Part shown: one piece after another, positions 12,101 to 24,100 of the stretch
How the letters are laid out: every line of letters starts with the position of its first letter
Numbering within the stretch: the stretch's first letter is position 1
From: Symsagittifera roscoffensis
Taxonomy: Eukaryota > Xenacoelomorpha > Acoela > Convolutidae
Assembly: GCF_963678635.1 (NCBI RefSeq)
Contig: NC_087069.1
Coordinates: forward strand, 28,386,303 to 28,450,302
DNA length: 64,000 nt
Direction: 5' to 3'
Notes under the pieces: generated by a model
Told to the model about the DNA's origin: nothing
What the model saw: the letters and a program-made list of their open reading frames with translations, nothing else
The model's database searches: none
Program-made: the position numbers and the translations under genes

Positions 12101-15100
12101 TAGTCCTTAGCTTCCTATCTTGAAGAATGTAGATTCCAAACTCATTTTGAGGTCCCTTCCAGAAAACTGAGAAACCCCACCGGGGTCTGAAGTAGTCATC
12201 CTTGACGTATTTGGGGTCGCCGATCCAAGTTTTGCTCAGGTTTTGAACAGTTTCGAATGTTAGTTCTTCGTAAGTGACGTTAACAGAGTGGACTGGTGAA
12301 AGGGTTTCAGGCTAAAGTTTGATGGATTGTTTTGTTCAGAATGAAGTTGGCCTGTGAGCAACTTTGTCGAGACTTGAGTTTTCGAAAAACAGTTCAGAAA
12401 AGCTCTAAGTCAAGTTAGATTTCTTGTAATTTCAAAGCCGGTATCTTCACTTATTGAAAGTGTAGGGCTGGTTGCAAAAAAGTCCCCTTTAAGAAAATTG
12501 TTTTTGATACGTGATATCAGGGTTGAAAATGATAAAATATTGGAAAAGGAGAGTAATGGAAAACACTTGCCTGTCTAATCAATGCGGGAGACAGAATCGT
12601 CGATGCATTCAGTTTGTCAAATTGGTCAGGCTCCATCAGAACTTCAGGCGCGTCACTACCAAATGTTATGTAACCATTACTACACATGTGAATGGAGTGG
12701 AACCTCTCGTTTCGTATAGTGAAGCTATCCTGCAGTTTGATGTCGTATGAGCATTTGTCTGGCCCTTGAACTATTATTTGGGTAGAAGTGTGTTGAGCTA
12801 GAAAAAGTATAGCAGTAAAGAGTCGCGTAGTCATTGTTTTTTATCTATTTTTTTTTCTGGAATTCGCAAATCAGAATTTTTTGTCTATTTCTTATCTGGA
12901 ATTTTTGATCTTTTTTTTTCTGGAATTCGCTACTGCTTATGAACTTTTCGAGGTTTATAAATGATTTGCGATAAGTTAAATAAATCTAATATTTTTGTCT
13001 CGAATGTGTTTCCATGACTCTTTGGTCAGTTCGAAAAGTTGTTAGACTTGCTTTAAATTAAGATATCTCTCCTCTTATTGTTTGGTTTTCGTTTATCTTG
13101 AGCTGATGTGCAAAGGTATAAACATTTGTGAAAGGGGTCAAAGGGGAAAATGACTTAGCAGTTTTACAGAATATTTATATTTGACCCAATGTCTGATCAT
13201 GATAAACGTATGTTAAGATTTCATGTTTCAAATGCAAACAAGAAGAAATGAGAATGGTCCTTAGAATATTGGATTTAAATACCCTTTTTTGCTGGTATAA
13301 CATTTTCAGAGTAACGCTAGTCAAGAAAGAACTGGGTAATATATCGAGAACTGGTAAAATGATTCCTCAAATTTGATATGATTGTCTACTGTTCTTTTTA
13401 GCGAAACTGTAGGCAATCATGTCAATTTCATTACTTCATTTTTACAGTTCTCGATATATTACAAACTATTTTTTAAACTAAATTCAAGAAGCAAGAAAAA
13501 TTTAAAATCTTGAAGGATGTTTGTTGACCGTAAAATTGTATTTGAAATCTGTTTCAGCCGAGTTTGTCACCTCTGATAACGGAGCCCGCAACTTTCAACG
13601 CACAGTGGTCGAGACATGTGAGGACATAGACCCAAGACAGCCCTGGCTCAAGTCGGTCATAGCTCTGGTCATAATAACCATATTGGTGACTGTTCTGGCC
13701 ATAATTGTGATTCTGATCAGTCTCTGTCTGAACAGCCAGGCGGCGGCTAATATAGCCGGATGTCTGGCACTGGCCGCCCTGATTTTGATTATTGTGGGCT
13801 TGGTGGTGTTCCTGGCTATGTTTTCAAGGGTAAGTTAGTTCCGACTATCCCACGCCAATAAATGTTCAAAAGCAATAAATGTTCTGTAACGCCAATAAAT
13901 GTTCTGTAAACCACCAGCTGTTGTCATTTATAATAATGTGTTACAGTCGCAGCCGCAAATAGGGACTGCAGATGAAGTTATTGTTTTTTTTCGGTGAAAT
14001 TGCTTTTTTCTCAAGTATGTTTATGATCGGCGGTAGAACACAACTAGTTAACAAGAGTAGACGGCTGCTGTACAAATAGAACAGAAAATTACGACCATAT
14101 TATCAAGAATTAAGAAAAACAAAGAAAAGTTTTTCTCTTTTTTTTTTTCAATATTGTTTTTTGGTGCGTGGTGTGATTAGAGGGACAACACGAATTCTCT
14201 AATATGAGTAAATTAGTCATATTTTTACTAGCTATCAGCTTACTGTATTATTACGGACCTTTTTCTTTCTAACCTAACGCGCAAATAAAAGTGTTCATTA
14301 AAAGTGTTCACTTATTTGGAAGTGTTCACTTATTTCACTGTAGCATTGGAAATACATAGCATCTGTTCTCTGCTTTATTTAAGGCTAGTTTTTACTTTAT
14401 TGTAAGCTTCCGTGGCTGAGTGGTTAGTGCGTGTGACCATATGGATGATTTCTTGGATTCATTCGAAAAATGCGATGACTCAATGAGAAAAAGCAAGATC
14501 TGGGTAATCTCCTTAAATTGGGGCGGTTCTGTCTCACCAAGTTTGTTAGAAATGTTCCTGCAATTTATGAATATTTGAACACTTCAGTTGATGTAACTGC
14601 AAAATCAAAGGGCATTGCGAGTAATAGTGACCACTTGAATTCTCATGTGTTAGGGTTAAAGTGGCACCTTGGAAGTGACTTTCTTGTTGTGAGTCGTGGA
14701 GTTAACCCTTACGCAACGAATTGTTCTCAGTTTTGTTTCATTGATCTTCGACATAACTAGGCCACAATGGGATGATCTCTTACCAGAAGCGCTCCGGAAG
14801 CAATTCATTGAGTGGCTTTCAAGTCTGTTTGTCTAAGGAGAAGTAGTCATTCCTTGCTACTTCGTGAACCCATTTGATAAATGTGAGCTCCGTATGTTTA
14901 GGGATAGCTCGCAAGATGTGTTTTGCGCGGTTGTTTCCTTCGTGCCCGGACTATTGAGACTCAAAAACGGAGTTTGCGTTCGTTTTTGATAAAGCAAGGG
15001 TAGCACCAATGAAGGCTTTGTCCATTCCGCAGCTGGAATTGCAGGCAGCCTTGCTGGCATCTCGGCTGAATGAAGATATACTACGGGCTTTTTCAATCAA

Positions 15101-18100
15101 AGTAATCCGCACCATTTTGTGGACCGATAGCAGCACGGTGTTACAATGGCTTCACTCCGTCGATAAGTTACCGACTTTTGTTGCAAACCGCGTTTGTGAA
15201 ATATAGCAACTCACCAATGTGGTTACATGCTAATATTGAAGATAATCCTGCGGACACTGGGGCAAGCGAAAATTGGAAGCGTTAACGCCTTACCATTTTT
15301 TTTGAGTAAGCTGTCTGTTAGATATCCGTCGCTAAAACTCGATGATAGCTTTGACAACCGGAAGCGCTTAGTGAGAGCACAGGCTTACGCAAATGCTATT
15401 TGGAAGCGTTGACTGAAGGAGTACGTCTGTTTCTTGAATAAGCGCTCGAAGTGGCTTGCCGACCCTGAAGGAGGATGTTCCCCATCGAGAAAAAAGTCAG
15501 TAAAGTAAGAACGTAACAGCAGAACAAAATAGAGTGTAAAGGCAGTCAAATAGAGAAACAATGGCTGTGCGGCTCACGCTACCGACCCAAAATACCAACC
15601 GACCCTTCATAACTGGGTTCAAACCCTGCCCCTTCCACCAAAACTCTTTTCGTTCAAGTGACTTTCTTGTTGTGAGTCGTGGAGTTAACCCTTACGCAAC
15701 GAATTGTTCTCAGTTTTGTTTCATTGATCTTCGACATAACTGGGCCACAATGGGATGATCTCTTACCAGAAGCGCTCCGGAAGCAATTCATTGAGTGGCT
15801 TTAATCCTGTTTGTCTAAGGAGAAGTAGTCATTCCTTGCTACTTCTTGAACCCATTTGATCAATGTGAGCTCCGTATGTTTGGGGGTAGCTCGCAAGATA
15901 AGTTTTGCGCGGTTTTTTCCTTCGTGCCCGGACTATTGAGACTCAAAAACGGAGTTTGCGTTCGTTTTTGATAAAGCAAGGGTAGCACCAATGAAGGCTT
16001 TGTCCATTCCGCAGCTGGAATTGCAGGCAGCCTTGCTGGCATCTCGGCTGAATCAAGATATACTACGGGCTTTTTCAATCAAAGTAATCCGCACCATTTT
16101 GTGGACCGATAGCAGCACGGTGTTACAATGGCTTTACTTCGTCGATAAGTTACCGACGTTTGTTGCAAACCGCGTTTGTGAAATATAGCAACTCACCAAT
16201 GTGGTTACATGCTAATATTGGAGATAATCCTGCGGACACTGGGGCAAGCGAAAATTGGAAGCGTTAACGCCTTACCATTTTCTTTTGAGTAAGCTGTCTG
16301 TTAGATTTCCGTCGCTAAAACTCGATGATAGCTTTGACAACCGGAAGCGCTTAGTGAGAGCACAGGCTTACGCAAATGCTATTTGGAAGCGTTGACTGAA
16401 GGAGTACGTCTGTTTCTTGAATAAGCGCTCGAAGTGGCTTGCCGACCCTGAGGGAGGATGTTCCCCATCGAGAAAAAAAGTCAGTAAAGTAAGAACGTAA
16501 CAGCAGAACAAAATAGAGTGTAAAGGCAGTCAAATAGAGAAACAATGGCTGTGCGGCTTACGCTACCGACCCAAAATACCAACCGACCCTTCATAACTGG
16601 GTTCAAACCCTGCCCCTTCCATCAAAACTCTTTTCGTTCAAGTGACTTTCTTGTTGTGAGTCGTGGAGTTAACCCTTACGCAACGAATTGTTCTCAGTTT
16701 TGTTTCATTGATCTTCGACATAACTGGGCCACAATGGGATGATCTCTTACCAGAAGCGCTCCGGAAGCAATTCATTGAGTGGCTTTAATCCTGTTTGTCT
16801 AAGGAGAAGTAGTCATTCCTTGCTACTTCTTGAACCCATTTGATCAATGTGAGCTCCGTATGTTTGGGGGTAGCTCGCAAGATAAGTTTTGCGCGGTTTT
16901 TTCCTTCGTGCCCGGACTATTGAGACTCAAAAACGGAGTTTGCGTTCGTTTTTGATAAAGCAAGGGTAGCACCAATGAAGGCTTTGTCCATTCCGCAGCT
17001 GGAATTGCAGGCAGCCTTGCTGGCATCTCGGCTGAATCAAGATATACTACGGGCTTTTTCAATCAAAGTAATCCGCACCATTTTGTGGACCGATAGCAGC
17101 ACGGTGTTACAATGGCTTTACTTCGTCGATAAGTTACCGACGTTTGTTGCAAACCGCGTTTGTGAAATATAGCAACTCACCAATGTGGTTACATGCTAAT
17201 ATTGGAGATAATCCTGCGGACACTGGGGCAAGCGAAAATTGGAAGCGTTAACGCCTTACCATTTTCTTTTGAGTAAGCTGTCTGTTAGATTTCCGTCGCT
17301 AAAACTCGATGATAGCTTTGACAACCGGAAGCGCTTAGTGAGAGCACAGGCTTACGCAAATGCTATTTGGAAGCGTTGACTGAAGGAGTACGTCTGTTTC
17401 TTGAATAAGCGCTCGAAGTGGCTTGCCGACCCTGAGGGAGGATGTTCCCCATCGAGAAAAAAAGTCAGTAAAGTAAGAACGTAACAGCAGAACAAAATAG
17501 AGTGTAAAGGCAGTCAAATAGAGAAACAATGGCTGTGCGGCTTACGCTACCGACCCAAAATACCAACCGACCCTTCATAACTGGGTTCAAACCCTGCCCC
17601 TTCCATCAAAACTCTTTTCGTTCAAGTGACTTTCTTGTTGTGAGTCGTGGAGTTAACCCTTACGCAACGAATTGTTCTCAGTTTTGTTTCATTGATCTTC
17701 GACATAACTGGGCCACAAGGGGATGATCTCTTACCAAAAGCGCTCCGGAAGCAATTCATTGAGTGGCTTTAATCCTGTTTGTCTAAGGAGAAGTAGTCAT
17801 TCCTTGCTACTTCTTGAACCCATTTGACCAATATGAGCTCCGTATGTTTAGGGGTAGCTCGCAAGATAAGTTTTGCGCGGTTGTTTCCTTCGTGCCCGGA
17901 CTATTGAGACTCAAAAACGGAGTTTGCGTTCGTTTTTGATAAAGCAAGGGTAGCACCAATGAAGGCTTTGTCCATTCCGCAGCTGGAATTGCAGGCAGCC
18001 TTGCTGGTATCTCGGCTGAATCAAGGTATACTACGGGCTTTTTCAATCAAAGTAATCCGCACCATTTTGTGGACCGATAGCAGCACGGTGTTACAATGGC

Positions 18101-21100
18101 TTTACTTCGTCGATAAGTTAACGACTTTTGTTGCAAACCGCGGTTGTGAAGTATAGGAACTCACCAATGTGGTTCCATGCTAATATTGGAGATAATCCTG
18201 CGGACACTGGAGCAAGCGAATTATCGGCGGAATTCCTGAAAAAAAGCAGTTGGGTCAGGGTTTAAGCTTCCTATTAGGCAACGAGTGGCCTTTCAAACCG
18301 AATCTGGATCTTGATACTAATATCCTCTCAAAGAAAAATGAGGACGACACCATAGATAATTCAATACATGCTTCCACGAGTATTTAGAAGCGGCCAGAGC
18401 CCATATTTGTTTGGGAGAAGTATAGTAGTTTTATGAAACTGCAGCGATACGTTTGCTTTTTTTGCGGAGCTGATTGCCGAAACACAAGCACAATCGGCGG
18501 GCTTAACGCTCAAATAACCGATCCGTTCGAATTAGCAATTGCGAAAGATAAATTGTTACTTTTGGCTCAATCCGAATCGTTACCGGTTGAGTTCAAGCAA
18601 CATCAATCTGGCATACCCGTAGAAACGTCTTGTCGCATTGCAGGTTACTTGCCGTTTATCGGACCCCGTGGCATTATTCGTTCCACGGAACGGATTCAAC
18701 GCTTAGCCGAAATAAGTTCTCAAACTAAGCACACCATCATCTTATATTATTGTCACCAGTTGGCGAATTTGTTTTGAGGCAGCTGCTTTTTGCCCACAAC
18801 CATCAACAGTTGGATTGTTCGCAGTCCATAGTTCATATGGGGTTTGTGGTCTTGGGTCTGCAAGCGACCCTCCGGGCAATTGAAAGATGCTGTTTTGTTT
18901 GCAAAAAAGCAATGCAAGCACGTTACATTCTATGATGTCAGACCTCCCTGTCGAACGGCTTGTTTACAGCCATCGGTCATTCAGTAACAGGGTTGGATCA
19001 TTTCAGCCCATTTTTCGTGACTATTCGCCGCAGTAGTGAGAAAAGATGGGCTATTCTCTTCACCCGTGCTGTACACATCGAAATTGTTCCGTCTATGGAC
19101 ACCGGCTCTTGCGTCATGGGGATTGAAAGATTTATCGTAATCGCCCGCCGTAGTATGGCAAGCGTTGTGTGGTCAGGTTATGGTACCATTTTCGTTAGAG
19201 CTGAGAAAGTACTTCTGCTTTGCCTAGAAAATTGGAACAGACAGGCTCCCTCATTGTTAGAGCATAAAGAGATTAAATGGAAATACAATCCTCCTGGCGC
19301 GCAGTTGCAAATGTGTTTTCTACGCAACCATCGGTACTCGCAAGTTAACGGATGAGGCTTTTTCTACCACGTTTTATTTCGTGGAGCTAACTTTAAATGC
19401 CAGTCCAATAACGCTTGTTGGTCCCGATTCAACTGAATTGGAAGCGTTAACGCCTTACCATTTTCTCTTGAGTAAGCTTTGTTAGCTTTCCGTCGCTAAA
19501 ACTCGATGATAGCTTTGACCACCGGAAGCGCTTAGTGAGAGCACAGGCTTACGCAAATGCTCTTTGGAAGCGTTGACTGAAGGAGTACGTCTGTTTCTTG
19601 AATAAGCGCTCGAAGTGGCTTGCCGACCTTGAGGGAGGATGTTCCCCATAGAGAAGAAAGGCAGTAAATTAAGAACGTAACAGCAGAACAAAATAGAGTG
19701 TAAAGGCAGTCAAATAGAGAAACAATGGCTGTGCGGCTTACGCTACCGACCCAAAATACCAACCGACCCTTCATAACTGGGTTCGAACCCTGCCCCTTCC
19801 ACCAAAACTCTTTTCGTTCAAGTGAAAATTTTCAATTTAGTTTATAAAACGGCCTTGGCCGACCTTGATTGACAGAATTTCGTCTGTCAAAACGGTTTTT
19901 ACCAAAAGTGTGAACTTGGTCACACGCTTAAAATGGATACTGCTTAAAGTCGTCTGATTAACGAAATTATTCATGTTTTTGAGCCAATTACAGGCCGAGA
20001 ATTTCTCGAACTTTTTGCTTGAATTTATATTCGAAATCAAGTTCTGGACGACTTCTTTTCTCAAGCACACATAGCCTGCAGGTCGCAGGTTCGAATCTCA
20101 GAGGTAGTCGTTTTTTTGCTAATTCGAGGCTTACTTCTACTTTTCTTATTGCACTAATAGAGCTGCTTTTTGTCGTCTTCTCGCTATTGTTTGCGAAGCA
20201 AAGCTTCGCCTCTGTTTTGACTACAGTTTTTCCCCGGGTACGCGCTAAATGAAACTGTGGAAATTAATTTTTCCTGGCCGTAGTAAAAGCTTTTTGTGCT
20301 GGTATAAGATCTAAAATTGAATAAATCAGCGGTTGAAGCTTTTCCAGTTTTATTAGTTTTATGCGGATAATTCAAATCAATTCTTGTGTTGATACAATTC
20401 CTTTGCCATGTGTCGATCCATGTTAAAAAACCTAATTGGGGACCGAAGACACTTATTTTGGTCGTGATGATTTTTTAAGGTTTTTTTCTTAGGAAAAAGT
20501 CACCCACGTTCAAGTTTGATTTCGAAAAGTCACTTTCAAATTTGAAATTCGTTTCATTATCTTTGTTAAAAGGAAGGCCAACTTCACTATCGAACAGCAA
20601 AATTATAAAGGTCACTAACAAAAATTGTGAACTACTTCTAGATTCGAAGTTGTAGGTTTTCCAGCAGAATTAAAATTTGCCCATTCAGCCAGTTTACTCA
20701 AACTGCTTTAATTTTCAAAAAAAAGGTTCAATCATAAACTTCTTAAATTTCGATGAGCTTTCAGGGCTTATGTTTTTTTCTTTGAAATTTGGAAATTGAA
20801 GTTTCCAAAACAAGTCGGTTTTTTTCTGGTTCCTTGTGTTTATTGCCATTTTTCCAACTGTTTGCTTTTTTGATAAGGTTTATATGTGCTGAAATGTGAA
20901 AAACTGATTGGCGTGAAATGGCAATTTTTAAATTGACCGAAAAAATAATGTCTTGAATTTGGTTTTAACTTAGCCGAAAGCAAAGCAAAAGCATTCTTAC
21001 AGCAGTTTTTGAGCACTAAATCTTTGACTGCGGCGTTTTCTACGTGTTTTTGAGATAATGGTTTACTATAAAAATTGCTTAAAAATCTGACAGAATTCAA

Positions 21101-24100
21101 ATGGTTCAGTTTGTCTGGCAGGTTTGAACCTATTTTTTTCCTAAGAGAACTGATGTTTCGAGGTGTTTCTTGTTTTTGGAAGATTTAACCGAAAACTATG
21201 TTAAGTCAACTGGATTGATTTTCGATTTGATTGCATGACAATAGTTTAAGAGTTTAAAGATGATTAACATTGAACAATCAAAATCAGTGTCTTTCACGTT
21301 GAAAACTAGCTGTTTGGTAGGAGTTGAGCTTTTCGAGGCAGGCTACTTCGTTTTCGTTGATTTATTAGAAAAATAAGCTTTTTTGAGTTTTGTAGAAGAT
21401 ATTTAAAGATTTCTATTCCTGCAATCGAATCGAAAGCTCATTCTCCAAAATTGGGTCTGAAGCTTGCCAAAAGAGTTGTACCATTCGAGTTTAAGCAATT
21501 TTTATAATAAGCAATTTTTTTCTTAATTGCTACCCAATACGCAGAAAGCGCAATTAAAGTTTTGGTGCTTGAAACTTATTTAATAATGCTTTTACTAAGT
21601 GAATGTAAGTATCTTCAGTCCACCAAAACAGATATTTAGTGATAAATATTTCAAATGTTGGTTTTGTTTTGATTGGTTCGCATGATTGTTGTGTGTGTGA
21701 TCCGTGCCCACCTTGATCCGTGATTGAGGGTGAGGCAATATTACGTAGCCGTGCAAATAACCGATATAATGTATGGTACTCTTAACCAGGGGCACAACAG
21801 TGGTTTTACGTGAAGAGCCTAACAGCTCGTATGTAGGTCCTTTACTTTACTAAAAAAAAATTTCTGTCTGAACCAGCCACGCATATGTTTTTCCACGCCA
21901 AAAAGTTAAATATCATGTTTTCTGCGTAAAGTTTTCTCGAATTTAAGGAAACCTAAGAACTACAAGGCTGATTTAAATTATCCGGACAAAACGAACAAAA
22001 CTTGAATTTTCAAACGCGTTTTTCTCAAATTGGGTTAAGATTAGACAAAAAGTGAAGAGAACAAAAATTGCTTAGAGTTTTACCAAATTAATATGGTGCC
22101 ATTTTTTCTCCGAAATTCTCGACAAAAATTTTACCCCAAAAATGGGTAATTTTGGCTTTTTTCAATTAATCAAGAATTACGCTGAAACTGCTTTGTTAAT
22201 TGAGAAGAAAATTGTATCACAGGAAGCTTCTTACGCAGTTCAACAAAGTTTAAGAAGGGTTGAACCTCCAAAAGTTTGCGCAAATTGTTTAAAATTTATT
22301 TTTAAACAGATTCTGGGTTTTTTAGTAAAAATCACATTTATTGATTATCAAGTGAAAATTATTTCTCTTATATTGTTTTTTGGAGATTTAACCCTTCTTA
22401 AACTTTGTTGAATTACGTAAGAGGCTTCCTGTGATATAATTTTCTTATCAATTAACTAAGTAGTTTCAGCGTAATTCGTGATTAATTGAAAAAAGCCAAA
22501 ATGACCAATTTTTGGGGTAAAATGTTTGTTGAAAATTTCGGAGAAAAAATGGCACCATATTAATTCTGGTGAAATTCTAAGCTATTTTTGTTCTCTTCTT
22601 ATTTTGTCTAATCTTAACCCAGTTTGAGAAAACGCGTTGGAAAATTTAAGTTTTGTTCGTTTTGTCCGGATAATTTAAATCGCACTGTACATCGAATTTG
22701 AAAATGAAAATTTGTTTTTCCAAAATGTAACCTCGCGTTATCTCAATGATTGGTTTGCTGTAGGAGTTCGAGGACATAGACATTAGACTGGACAGGACCA
22801 ACGAGGACTACTACATCTCTCAGGAGCGCAAGTGGTACTTCGGTTGGGGACACGGGTGTGGGTGGGCAGCCTCCATCCTCCTCTGTGGGGCTGCCTGTCT
22901 CTTCTTACTCTGCAAGGTGACCACAAAGTTCAAATTCTAACTAATCAATGCGCTTGAAGCAGTGAGTTTAATAGTAATTACACTTGCGAAAACAATCTAA
23001 CAATCTTGTAATCGGGTACTAGGCGTTTTTCCCTTTAAACAACTTTTCTTTCACATCCTCTCCTATCCTCCTATATTAAATGAATGACAGAGAAATTAAT
23101 GCCAGGTTTAAGCTGCCATAAGGCGAATTGTTTAAAAGCGATCATTGAGCTCAACGCTTAAGAAAGATGAACTCGATTCAATTTCAAAGCTAGACAGTAC
23201 CTGCCCACTTTTTGTACAAGTTTTGCTTTACGGAATCATTTCAGTCTGAAACCAACCAATTAAAACAGCAACTTATATGCTTAGAAAAACTAAAACGATT
23301 AGCAAACAGATTCGCGTTATGACATAACTTGAAATATTTCTAAGTATCGTAGCTGGAATATTATGCTTAAAATAACTTTTGCGAGTCGATTCCGTCTATG
23401 GAATAACTTGTAATATTTCAAATTCATAGCTTAAGTAGCTTGCTAAAAAAATTCGCGAACCGATTGCTAAAAAGACTTCGCGGTTCGCGAAAAAAAGTTT
23501 TTGCGAATCGATTCAGTCCATGCATTAACATGAAATATTTCAAAGTTTCGAAACTCGAAAAGCTTGCTTAAAAAACTCAACTTTTTGCGAATCAATTTTA
23601 AAGATTCAAAAAAATGTTTCAAAGATTCAAAGCTTGAATATCTTGCTGAGAAAAACTTAAGTATTAGCGAACTTATTCAGTCTATAAAAAATGAAATGTT
23701 TCAAAGTTTCATTGATCGGCTAGCTTGTTTAAAAAACTTAAACTATATGGGAACCAATTCAGTCTTTCTAGTTTTTATGAAATGGTGAAGCTGCTTTATT
23801 AGTGAACCTTAGCAATTATGAGGCTTTTTCCTTTGTAGCCTAGAGGTAACGCGGTTGCTTTTGTTGTACCCTAGGGTCTGGTGTTCGAATCCCGGAAGGA
23901 TTGTTTTTTTTTGTGTATCCGGGAAAAATTGAATTGTCAGAATTTCGGTTGAATTGTCAGACCTAATTGGTTTCGGCTTATTTTTTATCGGCTTTCTCAC
24001 CTTTTTTTGTGTTGCTTTAAAGGCAAGAAAAGATTGCCTTTTGAAACAATTCATGCAGTTACTGTTTTGAAACTTAATTGCTCAAAATTTTTTTATGACA

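Noticed and set aside
14857-18046. Minus-strand frames of 72-79 codons repeated four times (KKPVVYLDSAE type)
   Set aside because: They are the reverse strand of the RNase H region of the BEL/Pao units; the plus frame matches the retroelement protein.
14674-18160. A CRISPR-like array
   Set aside because: The repeat is 984 bp, continuous and retroelement-derived, with no short repeats or spacers.
19724-19803. A functional tRNA gene ending in CCA
   Set aside because: B-box and T-arm-like parts exist, but the acceptor stem has no partner upstream and genomic CCA is not expected in animal tRNA genes.
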